Assembly (NCBI RefSeq): GCF_001434915.1
Contig: NZ_AZEF01000027.1
Location: 114,577-178,576 of the forward strand
Origin: Liquorilactobacillus capillatus DSM 19910
GTDB lineage: Bacteria > Bacillota > Bacilli > Lactobacillales > Lactobacillaceae
Direction: 5' to 3'
Length of the DNA: 64,000 bases
Shown here: positions 16,956 to 26,555 of the stretch, one piece after another
Layout: the number at the start of each line of letters is the position of its first letter
How positions within the stretch are numbered: the first letter of the stretch is position 1
Translations under genes and position numbers: made by a program
Notes under the pieces: model-generated
Seen by the model: only the letters and a program-made list of their open reading frames with translations
Told to the model about the DNA's origin: nothing
Databases searched by the model: none

Positions 16956-18863
16956 TTATTGATCAAATTGACTTAAATATTCCCAACGTTGCATCTGTTC
17001 TTCGACTTGCTGGTCGAACTGATCAATTTTTTGCTGTAAATCTGCCAATTTTTCATAATCAGCCCCATCAGCTTGAGTTAATTGTTCTTGTAACCCCGCC
17101 TTATCAGTTTCAAGTTGGTCAATTTGAGTTTCAAGTTTAGCAAATTCCAATTTTTCAGCATACGTTAACTTAGACTTGGTTTTTTGCTTCTCTTTATGAC
17201 TCCTACGCTGATCCTGTTTACTATTTTTCTTAGCTGTTTGGGATTTTTGTTTGCTTTGTTTCTTAACTTCTTCTTCCCTAAGATAATCCGTAAAAAGTCC
17301 TGTATACTGTTCAATCTGTGCATTCCCAGCAAATATTAATAATTTATCAGCAACTTTATCCAGAAAATACCGATCATGTGAAACAGTAATTACCGCACCA
17401 GTAAAATTATCCAGATAATCCTCAAGAACTGTCAATGTTCCAATATCCAAGTCATTAGTCGGTTCATCCAATAGTAGAACATTAGGTTGCGACATCAACA
17501 GTTTTAAAAGATATAATCGGCGCTTTTCTCCGCCTGAAAGTTTTCTAATAAGCACGCCATGCATTGAACGTGGAAATAAAAACCGTTCAAGAAGTTGTGT
17601 TGTACTGATGTGCTGTCCAGTTTGATCAACAACATTTTGAGCAACCTCATTCAGATAATTAATCATTCGCTTATCTTCTGGGATGTGCTCTGTCTGTTGA
17701 CGATAATAGGCTAGTTTAACTGTTTCACCAATTGTAAGAATTCCAGCATCCAGCTTGCGTTCACCTGCTAAGACATTCAATAGGCTAGACTTCCCAGCAC
17801 CATTAACCCCTGTAATTCCGATACGATCATGTGCTTGAACCAGCAATTCAAAGTTCTGTAATATATTGTGTGTACCTATTTTCAAGGAACCCGCTTCAAT
17901 CCCAATAACTTTTTTTCCTAGTCTTTGCTGTCCTAAAGAAATATCAACATCATCATCAACCTGAACTTTGTGCAAATTTTGTTTAAGATCATTGAATTTA
18001 TTAATTCGAGCTTGTTGTTTGGTCGTTCGTGCCTTGGCACCAGTCCGCATCCACGCTAACTCTTTTTTATAAAGTTGCTGTTGTTTATGCTCTGCTGTAA
18101 CTTCACGTTCAACTCGTTCCGCTTTTTGGCCAACAAAAGATTGATAATTACCCTGATACGCATATATTTTTCCAAATGATAATTCAATAATTTGAGTAGC
18201 TACTTGATCCAAAAAATAGCGATCATGGGTCACGACCAACAACGCACCCTTATAATTAGCAAGATATTTTTCTAACCACTTAATTGAATCAAAATCTAAA
18301 TGGTTAGTTGGTTCATCAAGCACTAATAAATCGGGTGCCTGAATCAGAACTTGGGCTAAACCCGCCCGTTTTTTTTGACCACCTGATAAACTGCTAATTT
18401 TTTGCTTTAGATCAGTGATGTGTAACTGTGTCAGAATTGTTTTAACATCACTTTCCGCACCCCAAGCGTCTTCTTGGTTCATTTTATTTTCAGCATCAAC
18501 ATAACGCTGTTGGTACTTAGCATTTTCAGGATCTTGTCCGTATAACATAAGTGCTTCTTCATAGTTGCGGATTATTTGAAAAATGGGTGCTGAACCTTCA
18601 AAAATGGCGTTCATAATAGTTGCTTCCGGGTCAAGTTCAGGAACTTGCTTTAAATAACTGATCCGATATTGATTAGGCTTAATAACTTCACCACTATCCG
18701 CTGTATCTAACCCCGCCAGAACATTCAGTAAAGAAGTCTTACCAGACCCGTTAGTCCCAATCAAACCGATTCGATCATTTTCATTTATCATAAAGTCAAT
18801 ATCTGCAAACAAGGTTTTTTCACCATATGTTTTCGATAACTTCTCAACGCGTAAAGTTTGCAT
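16956..18863 (-). CDS. ABC-F family ATPase (Uup/YfmR-like)
   Basis: A soluble protein of 635 residues with two ABC domains and no membrane segments. Walker A motifs are GTNGSGKTS (about residue 36) and GVNGAGKSS (about 350). Signatures LSGGQKKR and LSGGEKRR are each followed by VLDEPTNHLDF and LLDEPTNDLDI. Between them lies the lysine/arginine-rich ABC-F linker, and the C-terminus is a charged coiled coil of about 110 residues, as in Uup and Bacillus YfmR. This class works on ribosomes during elongation or quality control. Nothing points to an antibiotic-resistance subtype. Confidence 0.92.
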   Translation of the reverse strand: MQTLRVEKLSKTYGEKTLFADIDFMINENDRIGLIGTNGSGKTSLLNVLAGLDTADSGEVIKPNQYRISYLKQVPELDPEATIMNAIFEGSAPIFQIIRNYEEALMLYGQDPENAKYQQRYVDAENKMNQEDAWGAESDVKTILTQLHITDLKQKISSLSGGQKKRAGLAQVLIQAPDLLVLDEPTNHLDFDSIKWLEKYLANYKGALLVVTHDRYFLDQVATQIIELSFGKIYAYQGNYQSFVGQKAERVEREVTAEHKQQQLYKKELAWMRTGAKARTTKQQARINKFNDLKQNLHKVQVDDDVDISLGQQRLGKKVIGIEAGSLKIGTHNILQNFELLVQAHDRIGITGVNGAGKSSLLNVLAGERKLDAGILTIGETVKLAYYRQQTEHIPEDKRMINYLNEVAQNVVDQTGQHISTTQLLERFLFPRSMHGVLIRKLSGGEKRRLYLLKLLMSQPNVLLLDEPTNDLDIGTLTVLEDYLDNFTGAVITVSHDRYFLDKVADKLLIFAGNAQIEQYTGLFTDYLREEEVKKQSKQKSQTAKKNSKQDQRRSHKEKQKTKSKLTYAEKLEFAKLETQIDQLETDKAGLQEQLTQADGADYEKLADLQQKIDQFDQQVEEQMQRWEYLSQFDQ

Positions 18864-18896
18864 AGATTCACTCTCTCATTTTTAAATTACTCTTCT

Positions 18897-20102
18897 TTAT
18901 TTTACCCAAGCTGAAGCAGCAGTAAGCAAAAGATCTTGCTGATTATCAAGTTCACCGTTAACAACTTGATGCTCAAGACGTTCTAGAATTACTCCCAGTT
19001 GTGGCCCAGGCTTCATCTTCAGACGGTTGATCAAAAGACCTCCATCAACTTGTAGTTCATGCTTATCTTTGATTGGCAAAGCAGCATATTTTTGCTCTAA
19101 AATATCCTCGTTGATCCCGAAACCTAAAATCACCGCAACCTCATTAGCTATTCTTAAACAATGCAGCCCGCTCCGATAATACGTCCATGAATCCATCTTT
19201 TGTTGTCGAATTAAAGTAACCAGTTCTGTTGCTACTATCACGTTACTTATCAAACTATTTGAACTTTTCCAAGCACGCAATAATTCCTTAACTCCACTAG
19301 AAGCTAAGTTACTTAAATAACACAGCAGTGTCCATGCTGCTTCTTCTTCAGTTAATTGGCTAGAATTAAGATTCATGAGTTTATTGAAGACCTGCTTCTT
19401 ATCACTGAAAAGTGGGCAATAATGATACAACTCAGTTGCCATGAAATCTTTAAGTCCTGCTTGTGGATTTTTCCCTAGCAAAAGTTTTACCCATTCAACA
19501 TGGATCCGTTCAACTGCCACGTTAGACAATAAGTGGGCGTTATGGTGGATAGCGTTAAGAGTCTTCTTCTCAATAATAAAATCAAGCTGACTGGCAAAGC
19601 GAACTGCTCGCATCATACGCAAAGCATCTTCGTGAAAACGTTCTTCAGCTACTCCAACTGCACGAATCATACCTTCTTTTAAATCACGCAATCCTTCAAA
19701 ATGATCGATAACTTCTCCATCTGGTTTCATTGCTAAAGCATTTATCGTCAAATCACGCCGCTTCAGATCATCTTTCAACGAACGGACAAATTCAACGTGG
19801 TCTGGACGGCGGAAATCTTGATAAGTCGATTCTGTTCGAAAGGTTGTTATCTCATAAGCTCGACCATGGTCAAGCACAGTTACTGTGCCATGTTCGATCC
19901 CTGTATCTACAGTCTTTTTAAAGATTCTTTTCACTTCAGATGGATATGCACTGGTTGCAATATCAACATCATGTATTTTAAGATTCAAAATTGTGTCCCG
20001 CACACTGCCGCCGACAAAATAAGCTTCAAATCCTGCATGTTGAATAGCATTTAGAACCTCTTTTGCTTCCTCAAACTCCACTGGTAAATTTTGGATTATC
20101 AT
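18897..20102 (-). CDS. cca: CCA-adding tRNA nucleotidyltransferase
   Basis: It builds or repairs the 3'-CCA of tRNAs. In 401 residues the class II nucleotidyltransferase head has [12 protein letters not shown] and [11 protein letters not shown] with the two metal-binding Asp residues, then [15 protein letters not shown] and [20 protein letters not shown] helical body and tail follow. It overlaps the dapB stop by four bases (ATGA type), which implies coupled translation. The encoded tRNA-Ala in this window lacks CCA, so this enzyme is needed for its maturation. Confidence 0.96.
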   Translation of the reverse strand: MIIQNLPVEFEEAKEVLNAIQHAGFEAYFVGGSVRDTILNLKIHDVDIATSAYPSEVKRIFKKTVDTGIEHGTVTVLDHGRAYEITTFRTESTYQDFRRPDHVEFVRSLKDDLKRRDLTINALAMKPDGEVIDHFEGLRDLKEGMIRAVGVAEERFHEDALRMMRAVRFASQLDFIIEKKTLNAIHHNAHLLSNVAVERIHVEWVKLLLGKNPQAGLKDFMATELYHYCPLFSDKKQVFNKLMNLNSSQLTEEEAAWTLLCYLSNLASSGVKELLRAWKSSNSLISNVIVATELVTLIRQQKMDSWTYYRSGLHCLRIANEVAVILGFGINEDILEQKYAALPIKDKHELQVDGGLLINRLKMKPGPQLGVILERLEHQVVNGELDNQQDLLLTAASAWVK

Positions 20103-20887
20103 AGAATATGTTCAAGCCCAACTAATAGTTCATCGTAATCTTGGACTTTGGCAACGGCAACGGCAACACCTGACATAAATGAACTGCGATCAAAGGAATC
20201 CTGCCGAATAGTTAAGGCTTCACCTTCACTCCCAAATAAAACTTGCTCATGGGCTACATAGCCTGGTAAACGGACACTATGGATATGCATTCCTTCATAA
20301 TTAGCACCACGTGCACCTGCCAGAGTTTCTTTTTCTTGCGGATTTCCTTGTTGCTTCGGAGCGCGTACCTCAGCAATTAACTTAGCTGTATTGATCGCTG
20401 TCCCGCTTGGTGCATCTAACTTATTATCATGGTGCATTTCAATTATTTCTACATTAGGAAAATACTTTGCAGCTTGCTGTGCAAATTGCATTAAAAGTAC
20501 TGCTGAAATTCCGAAATTAGGTGCAATTAAGCCGCCGATTTTCTTCGCTTTTGCGAGCTTTTGAAGTTCATTTACTTGCTCATCGGTCATTCCAGTCGTC
20601 CCAACAACTGGTGAAATACCATTTTCAATTGCAAACTTAACGTTTTCATAAACGGAAGTTGGCGAAGTAAAATCAATCCAGACATCTGCAGTGCTTGATG
20701 CAATATCAGCTACTTTAGAATACACTGGTACATCTATCCCTTTAAACTCAAGATTCTCACCAAGTGTTTTTTCAGTTGCCCGCGGGTCAAAGACCCCTAC
20801 TAATTCAAAATCCTTATGATCAATGACCATATGTGAAGCTGTATTTCCCATTCGGCCTTTAAAACCAGCTACGATAACTTTTTTCAT
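20099..20887 (-). CDS. dapB: 4-hydroxy-tetrahydrodipicolinate reductase
   Basis: It catalyses the NAD(P)H-dependent reduction in the diaminopimelate/lysine pathway. The N-terminal Rossmann motif is [12 protein letters not shown], and FTSP, GTTGMT and [15 protein letters not shown] follow. The signature [15 protein letters not shown] contains the catalytic His pair and Lys. Length 262 is normal. No other lysine genes are near; the gene is paired with cca, as in related Firmicutes. The start ATG lies at 20887. Confidence 0.96.
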   Translation of the reverse strand: MKKVIVAGFKGRMGNTASHMVIDHKDFELVGVFDPRATEKTLGENLEFKGIDVPVYSKVADIASSTADVWIDFTSPTSVYENVKFAIENGISPVVGTTGMTDEQVNELQKLAKAKKIGGLIAPNFGISAVLLMQFAQQAAKYFPNVEIIEMHHDNKLDAPSGTAINTAKLIAEVRAPKQQGNPQEKETLAGARGANYEGMHIHSVRLPGYVAHEQVLFGSEGEALTIRQDSFDRSSFMSGVAVAVAKVQDYDELLVGLEHIL

Positions 20888-21152
20888 TTATATCATCCTT
20901 TTCATTCAAATCTATACTTACTCATTCTAACAGATTGTTTATTTTCTTGCATCTTCAACTATGACTAGTATTCTGACTGCTTACCAGATATTATTTACCA
21001 ATTAACCAATGTAATTACTGACTTCTTGCTTTAACTTATGTTATCATTTTCTAGAATCTAACATAGTTTTTTTGAGCTTCAAGAGCCTTACTTTCAGGTT
21101 ATTAAGATATATTTTCAATGGCTTCCTTATTAAATAAACAGGAGATGAAAGA

Positions 21153-22046
21153 ATGTACCAAACTAAAGATAAAATTAAAATTCGGCTAATTGACTTTATT
21201 ATGATTGCTTTAGGATGTGCTTTCTATGCTTTTGGCTTAGTTAAAATTAATATTGCCAATCGTTTAGCGGAAGGTGGAATAACCGGGATTACACTTATTA
21301 TTCGGTACTGGTTGCATATTGATCCCGCCTACTCAACCTTGCTGATAAATATTCCCTTAATTATTATTGCGTTTCGTTATTTAGGAAAAAATGCTCTTAT
21401 CTATACTATTCATGGAACTGTTGCACTTTCTTTCTTTATCTGGCTATGGCAACGTGTTCCAATCACGATCAACATCAACCATGATATGTTTATTGCAGGT
21501 TTACTAGCTGGTTTCTTCGGTGGTGTTGGTTCTGGCCTTATTTATCGTTTTGGAGGTACAACTGGTGGTACCGATATTGTTGCGCGGATTTTTGAAAAAA
21601 AACAAGGTGTTGCAATGGGAAAAACATTATTGTCACTTGACTGTGTTGTGCTTGCACTATCCTTGAGTTATATCAGTATTCGCCAAATGATGTACACCCT
21701 TCTAGCATCATATGTTTTCTCAAGAATTATTAGTTTCACACAGGAGGGTGCTTATGCTGCACGTGGCGTCATCATTTTTAGTGGTGCTTATCAAGAAATA
21801 ACTAACCAAATTATTACTGAACTTGGACGTGGTGTTAGCCATATTCAAACAACTGGTGCTTTTTCTAAAGAACAAGGACAAGCTATTTATTGTGTTGTTA
21901 GTCCTAGTGAACTAACTTCTCTTAAACGAATCGTTGAAGCAATCGACGAGCATGCCTTTATTTCGGTTTTAACGGTTAATGAAGCAATTGGAGAGGGATT
22001 TACGTATGCTCAACCACAAAAGTCTTTCTTTAGACGACGGCTTTAA
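21153..22046 (+). CDS. YitT family membrane protein (DUF161 plus DUF2179)
   Basis: The 297-residue protein has five or six hydrophobic segments in the first 200 residues, including GGITGITLIIRYW, the glycine-rich FFGGVGSGLIYRFGGTTGGTDIVARI and SLDCVVLALSLSYI. The last 85 residues form the soluble DUF2179 domain (GVIIFSGAYQEITNQI...GRGVSHIQTTGAFS...LTSLKRIVEAID). The transported substrate, if any, is unknown. The ATG at 21153 follows CAGGAGATGAAAGA. It is one of the few plus-strand genes here, and has its own terminator. Confidence 0.9.
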   Translation: MYQTKDKIKIRLIDFIMIALGCAFYAFGLVKINIANRLAEGGITGITLIIRYWLHIDPAYSTLLINIPLIIIAFRYLGKNALIYTIHGTVALSFFIWLWQRVPITININHDMFIAGLLAGFFGGVGSGLIYRFGGTTGGTDIVARIFEKKQGVAMGKTLLSLDCVVLALSLSYISIRQMMYTLLASYVFSRIISFTQEGAYAARGVIIFSGAYQEITNQIITELGRGVSHIQTTGAFSKEQGQAIYCVVSPSELTSLKRIVEAIDEHAFISVLTVNEAIGEGFTYAQPQKSFFRRRL

Positions 22047-22068
22047 CCGGTCTGATAATTATTTTTTT

Positions 22069-22097
22069 GCGCTGCGGTTTGTGCAGCGCTCTTTTTT
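22069..22097 (+). terminator. Terminator of the YitT family gene
   Basis: GCGCTGC (22069-22075) and GCAGCGC (22083-22089) form a perfect 7-bp stem followed by TCTTTTTT. Confidence 0.9.
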
Positions 22098-22155
22098 GTG
22101 TATAATTAAGTTAAAGTAAGAATTTACAAATTATTAATTAGGAGGTGTCACCATC

Positions 22156-22980
22156 ATGAATTACCCTTATCAACAACGATTTGAAAAATATTTGACACGG
22201 CAAATGCTGGCCGCCTCTACAATCTCAAGTTATCAGCAAGATTTAAATGATTTTTTTAATTACCTTCGCCATTTTAATTTTAATTACCAAGAAAAACCAG
22301 CAGTTCATCTCTTACAAGAAAGTGATATTCGTGAATATCTCACCATGCTGCTCGTCAAACGTTCAGTTAAATATTCAACCTACAATAAAGTCCTCTCACA
22401 TCTCACACGCTATTTTGAGTACCTTTTCCATGAAAACCTAGTCCAGGTATTACCGCCACTCTTTTTACACGGCAAGAAAGAGCTTAAACCTACTATTGCT
22501 GCACTGGATTGGCCAGAAAAGCTTGAAGATCTACTTGCAGATAATGGACTTAGTCTCTACACTCGTTTAACGTTGCTTCTCTGTGCTCATTTTTACCCAG
22601 TCAGTGAATTTTTACAGCCGGGGTTCTATACGGTCTTAAAAAAAGAAACGTTGACCAGTGCTGAACGTCATTTTATGCTTACATTTCAAACCTTTATCCA
22701 ACCTCTACAAGAAAAACAAAAAACCGCTGATCTATTTCTTAAACAGCGTTTTGATCCTATTGCACCTCAACTTACTTTATCAGCTCTGCATAAGTATTTG
22801 AAAGGCGACGCACCCAAGTGTCCCTTTCCTTTAGGTCCACAAAAACTTTATCAAAACGCAATTTGTCATTATCTCAAACATCATCAGCAAGTAACTGATC
22901 AAGCAATCATGACCAGCTTACACTTGACTCCTATGTCGCTTAATTATTATCGGCAACTTTACTGGCGCTCCAAGAATTAA
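22156..22980 (+). CDS. Degenerate tyrosine recombinase (XerD-like, apparently without catalytic residues)
   Basis: Residues 1-90 match the SAM-like core-binding domain of tyrosine recombinases (FEKYLTRQMLAASTISSYQQDLNDFFNYL, then KYSTYNKVLSHLTRYFEYLF). The C-terminal half has the recombinase length, but the box I arginine and the HxLRH box are not found; only a final NYYRQLYW recalls the tyrosine region. Streptococci encode a comparable inactive XerD-like protein, so a structural or regulatory role is possible. AGGAGGTG precedes ATG 22156. A TATAAT at 22101-22106 could be its -10. The true XerD is at 35402-36319. Confidence 0.7.
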   Translation: MNYPYQQRFEKYLTRQMLAASTISSYQQDLNDFFNYLRHFNFNYQEKPAVHLLQESDIREYLTMLLVKRSVKYSTYNKVLSHLTRYFEYLFHENLVQVLPPLFLHGKKELKPTIAALDWPEKLEDLLADNGLSLYTRLTLLLCAHFYPVSEFLQPGFYTVLKKETLTSAERHFMLTFQTFIQPLQEKQKTADLFLKQRFDPIAPQLTLSALHKYLKGDAPKCPFPLGPQKLYQNAICHYLKHHQQVTDQAIMTSLHLTPMSLNYYRQLYWRSKN

Positions 22981-23095
22981 ATTACTTTTCAAGTAGTTTC
23001 GTCCTAAAAAAACTGTCATATTATCTTTCATAACATGCTAGACACTTGACATTAAAAAAGAGCGCTTTAACTTTAGTTGTCTTTTTATTCAGCAC

Positions 23096-23138
23096 AAAAA
23101 AGACATAGTCAAAAAATCATTTTTGACTATGTCTTTTT
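23096..23138. terminator. Bidirectional terminator between convergent genes
   Basis: A near-perfect palindrome of 19-base arms (AAAAAGACATAGTCAAAAA and its complement) around a short loop, with A-runs on one side and T-runs on the other. It serves the XerD-like gene on the plus strand and the TPR gene on the minus strand. Confidence 0.9.
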
Positions 23139-23237
23139 GATTTTAATTGTAGCAACTAACTTTTGATACTTTTACCTGCCACTTGGCTATTAAAGCTATC
23201 ACTACATTCTTTATATTTTTCTCATCAAAAAAACTAT

Positions 23238-24509
23238 TTAATAACCTAGGTCATCCTGTAATTCAGCTTGCAAGTCAAGCATTTCCAAATCGCTTGGTAC
23301 GAGCTTCAAATATGCTGTTATACATTTAGCTGCCTCATGCAGCTTACCAACACTCCGGTAGAAAAAGCTAACTTCACGTAAAAAGTCAGGCTGACTATTA
23401 AAGGATTGTTCGGCAGCTTGGTAATTTTCAAGTGCGTGCTGGTCATCTTCAAGCTCAGCATACGACTTGCCTAAGTTCCAATACAATTGCGGATCTGTTT
23501 CGTCAGCCTGCAAGTAACCAGTTAGTAAGTCAATATTTTCCTGATATCTTCTCAAAGCAACTAGAAGATTGCTCAACTGAATAACAATCGTCATATTATC
23601 AGGCTCTAATGCTAGTGCTGAGCGCAGATACTGTTCAGCCGACTGTGGCTGTTGTAATTTAAGCGCAACTGAACTTGCTAGCTGGTAAAGTTTTATATTA
23701 TATTGGTCTACCCGCAAACCTTCTTGGAGAACTTCCAAGGCTTGTTGCAACAAGCCTTGCTGTTCATATGCTTCTGCAAGGTACGGATACACAGTCGTAT
23801 AATCTGCACTACTCTTTTTTAGCTTTGTAAAATGTTTAATCGCTTCATCGTAATGTTTGAGCTGCAAGGCTGTAAAAGCTAACTGAAAACGTGTATCGTC
23901 ATCGATATCATCTTCATGTACCTGTTCTAAATAGCCTAGTGCCTGCTCCAATTTACCGCTTGCAGCATATGCAAAACCTAACCGCTGTGCGAATTTTACT
24001 TGCGAGAGTTCAGTAACGCCTGATTTAACTAGCTTTAAGTATAATGGAATTGCTTGATGATATTTTTTAACGTCAAAGTAAAGTTCAGCTAACGCAAAAA
24101 TAATAATCGGTTCTTCAGGCGCAATTTGATATGCATCTAATAGTTTTTGTTCGCTAACTTCAAATAAGCCTTGTGTCTGATATAAATCTGCAGCAACTAA
24201 AAGTGCCTTTAAATAGGCACTTGAACTTGGTTTCACAGCTGTGAGATAATTTAATGCTTCATCACTTTGGCCTTCACTTATAGCAATATCTGCTAAAGCT
24301 GTCCGTAATTCATCTTCTTGCGGGTATTTTTTTAAAAGAAATTGATAGGCTCTTTGTGCTAACTCTGAAAATCCCAACGAATAGAGTTCTTCCGCCAAAC
24401 TATAAATTAAATCTGCATCATCTTCTTGAAGAGCTTTTTTAAATTCAGTTTGCAGCCCATCGAAATTTCCCATCTCAATCATTGAAATCACTTTAGCTGA
24501 ACGGCTCAT
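23238..24509 (-). CDS. Tetratricopeptide repeat protein
   Basis: This 423-residue soluble protein consists almost entirely of TPR-like helical pairs, for example LAEELYSLGFSELAQRAYQFLLKKYP, ALAELYFDVKKYHQAIPLYLKLV and NLGKSYAELEDDQHALENYQAAEQ, about ten units in all. No enzymatic domain or signal peptide is present. It resembles the YpiA-type TPR proteins of Firmicutes and probably serves as a scaffold for protein contacts. The ATG at 24509 follows AAAAGGATG. It lies downstream of hup on the same strand, but the hup terminator separates them. Confidence 0.87.
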   Translation of the reverse strand: MSRSAKVISMIEMGNFDGLQTEFKKALQEDDADLIYSLAEELYSLGFSELAQRAYQFLLKKYPQEDELRTALADIAISEGQSDEALNYLTAVKPSSSAYLKALLVAADLYQTQGLFEVSEQKLLDAYQIAPEEPIIIFALAELYFDVKKYHQAIPLYLKLVKSGVTELSQVKFAQRLGFAYAASGKLEQALGYLEQVHEDDIDDDTRFQLAFTALQLKHYDEAIKHFTKLKKSSADYTTVYPYLAEAYEQQGLLQQALEVLQEGLRVDQYNIKLYQLASSVALKLQQPQSAEQYLRSALALEPDNMTIVIQLSNLLVALRRYQENIDLLTGYLQADETDPQLYWNLGKSYAELEDDQHALENYQAAEQSFNSQPDFLREVSFFYRSVGKLHEAAKCITAYLKLVPSDLEMLDLQAELQDDLGY

Positions 24510-24591
24510 AAAATCATCCTTTTTTGTTAATCACTACTAGTAAAATCCTATTTTCTTGATGAAAACCATGGCATTTATTTACACCTACAAC

Positions 24592-24619
24592 AAAAAAGTC
24601 AGGACTAAAGTCCCGACTT
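24592..24619 (-). terminator. Terminator of hup
   Basis: On the minus strand AAGTCGGGAC and GTCCTGACTT form a 10-bp stem around a TTTA loop, followed by T-runs. Confidence 0.9.
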
Positions 24620-24645
24620 CATTCAGACGAATAGTGATCCACTAT

Positions 24646-24921
24646 CTATTTAACAGCATCCTTTAAAGCTTTACCTGGTTTAAAAGCAGGTACTTTACTT
24701 GCAGGAATTTGAATTTCTTTACCTGTTTGTGGGTTACGACCCTTACGAGCAGCGCGTTGGCGTACTTCGAAGTTACCAAACCCGATTAATTGAACCTTTT
24801 CGCCTTCTGCTAATGTTTCTTGAATCGTTTCAAAAACAGCATCAACAGCTGAAGTTGCATCTTTCTTAGTCAAACCAGTCTTAGTTGCAACTGTTTCGAT
24901 CAATTGTGCTTTGTTTGCCAT
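24646..24921 (-). CDS. hup: DNA-binding protein HU
   Basis: A nucleoid protein of 91 residues with the full HU signature: [12 protein letters not shown] at the start, [17 protein letters not shown] in the helical part, and the DNA-binding arm [24 protein letters not shown] ending in [14 protein letters not shown]. An upstream in-frame extension to 24993 exists, but GAGGAGGTG sits before ATG 24921, which gives the standard HU N-terminus. It is a monocistronic gene with its own promoter, structured leader and terminator. Confidence 0.97.
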   Translation of the reverse strand: MANKAQLIETVATKTGLTKKDATSAVDAVFETIQETLAEGEKVQLIGFGNFEVRQRAARKGRNPQTGKEIQIPASKVPAFKPGKALKDAVK

Positions 24922-24951
24922 GTGTTTCACCTCCTCATACGAAGATTTATA

Positions 24952-24997
24952 CACAGATAAGTAATCTGTGAGCTTCCATTTTGGAAACACCAAAATG
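24952..24997 (-). promoter_or_regulatory. Two hairpins in the 5' leader of hup
   Basis: CACAGAT/ATCTGTG (24952-24970) and CATTTTGG/CCAAAATG (24977-24997) are perfect 7- and 8-bp stems in the leader of about 105 bases between the hup promoter and its ribosome binding site. Neither is followed by a T-run, so they are not terminators. They could affect mRNA stability or translation. Confidence 0.45.
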
Positions 24998-25034
24998 ATG
25001 AAACAATGACTAACAAATCATTATCTCTTTTACT

Positions 25035-25063
25035 AAGATAGCATATAAAGCCTAATATAACAA
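25035..25063 (-). promoter_or_regulatory. Promoter of hup
   Basis: TTGTTA (25063-25058) and TATCTT (25040-25035) with a 17-base spacer. The predicted start leaves a leader of roughly 105 bases before ATG 24921. Confidence 0.6.
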
Positions 25064-25149
25064 GGTTTTTCACTTTTTCGGCTTAGAAAAAGCTCAAAAA
25101 AACAAGCTTACTATACCAACATCAGAAAATTACTTTTTATACTCTAAAC

Positions 25150-26460
25150 TTACTTTCGTTTTCTTTCAATAATATGAATTGGTGTCCCCACAAAATCAAA
25201 AGCTTCTCTTATCTGATTCTCAATAAATCGTTCATACGAAAAATGCATCAATTCAATATCATTAACAAAAATAATAAAAGTTGGCGGTTTTACAGCAACT
25301 TGTGTCGCATAATAGATTCGCAGCCGCTTACCATTATCTGTTGGTGTTGGATTACGTGCGATCGCATCCATAATCACATCATTAAGGACGGCTGAACTAA
25401 TCCTACGTTCATGGTTTGCACTAATACGTTTTATTAAATCAGGCAATTTATCTAAGCGCTGCTTAGTTACAGCTGAAACAAAAATAATTGGTGCGTAACT
25501 TAGGTACTGAAACTCACGTCGAATTAATGCTTCAAATTCCTGCATAGTTTGATTGTCTTTCTTAACAGTATCCCATTTGTTCACCAAGATAATAATTCCA
25601 CGTCCGGCCTCATGTGCATAGCCCGCGACCCTTTTATCTTGTTCGCGAATACCTTCTTCAGCATTCAAGACAACAAGCACCACATCGGAACGATCAATTG
25701 CACGCATAGCACGTAAAACAGCATACTTTTCAGTATTTTCATATACTTTACCTTTTTTACGAATACCTGCAGTATCAATAACACTAAATTTATCACCTGT
25801 TGTAGTGACAAACGGCGTATCTATCGCATCACGAGTCGTTCCTTCAATATTAGAAACGATTACTCGATTCTCACCTAAAATAGCATTGACCAGTGAAGAC
25901 TTTCCGACATTAGGACGACCGATTAAACTAAATTTAACTTCATCCTCATCTTCCTGAATATCCATTTTAGGAAAAGAACGACAGACTTGATCTAACAGAT
26001 CCCCAATTCCAATTCCGTGTGTACTTGAAATAGCCACTGGTTCACCAAAGCCTAATGAATAAAAATCATAGATATCCCCCTTCAATTCAGGGTTATCCAC
26101 CTTATTAACAGCTACAATAACTGGCTTATCAGAACGATATAAAATATGTGCGACCTTTTCATCTGCGTCCGTTACGCCCTCTCTAACACTAACTACAAAA
26201 ATAATAACATCTGCTTCATTGATAGCTATCTCAGCTTGTTCCGTGATTTGGGTCAGAAAAGGTTCATCACCAAGGTCGATTCCACCGGTATCAATTAAAT
26301 CAAATTTTTGACCTAACCATTCACTATGCGTATAGATTCGATCACGAGTCACGCCAGCAACATCTTCAACGATGGAAATTCGTTCACCCGCAATTCGATT
26401 AAAAACCGTTGATTTTCCTACATTAGGGCGCCCGACAATTGCAACTACTGGATTAGACAT
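25150..26460 (-). CDS. der: Ribosome biogenesis GTPase Der (EngA)
   Basis: An essential GTPase of 436 residues that helps assemble the 50S subunit. It has two tandem G domains: GRPNVGKST with DTGG and NKVD in the first, and GRPNVGKSS with DTAG and NKWD in the second. A C-terminal KH-like domain follows ([11 protein letters not shown]...[13 protein letters not shown]). The gene starts 95 bases after the rpsA stop codon, on the same strand, with the rpsA terminator between them, and lies upstream of hup. The start ATG at 26460 has GCGAGGTGGGA before it. Confidence 0.97.
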   Translation of the reverse strand: MSNPVVAIVGRPNVGKSTVFNRIAGERISIVEDVAGVTRDRIYTHSEWLGQKFDLIDTGGIDLGDEPFLTQITEQAEIAINEADVIIFVVSVREGVTDADEKVAHILYRSDKPVIVAVNKVDNPELKGDIYDFYSLGFGEPVAISSTHGIGIGDLLDQVCRSFPKMDIQEDEDEVKFSLIGRPNVGKSSLVNAILGENRVIVSNIEGTTRDAIDTPFVTTTGDKFSVIDTAGIRKKGKVYENTEKYAVLRAMRAIDRSDVVLVVLNAEEGIREQDKRVAGYAHEAGRGIIILVNKWDTVKKDNQTMQEFEALIRREFQYLSYAPIIFVSAVTKQRLDKLPDLIKRISANHERRISSAVLNDVIMDAIARNPTPTDNGKRLRIYYATQVAVKPPTFIIFVNDIELMHFSYERFIENQIREAFDFVGTPIHIIERKRK

Positions 26461-26499
26461 AGTATCCCACCTCGCTTTCTAAAAAAATAATAGTTCAGT

Positions 26500-26533
26500 A
26501 AAAAACTGACTCAAAAGTTTTCTTTTGAGTCAG
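26500..26533 (-). terminator. Terminator of rpsA
   Basis: On the minus strand CTGACTCAAAAG and CTTTTGAGTCAG form a perfect 12-bp stem around a four-base loop, followed by six T. Confidence 0.93.
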
Positions 26534-26555
26534 CCAGATTGGTTTCAATCAAAAA

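Noticed and set aside
16956-18863. Antibiotic-resistance ABC-F protein
   Set aside because: The C-terminal coiled coil and overall size fit housekeeping Uup/YfmR proteins, and no leader peptide or mobile context is present.
22156-22980. Prophage or integrative-element integrase
   Set aside because: The catalytic residues are absent and no phage genes, tRNA target or attachment repeats are nearby; core genes flank it on both sides.
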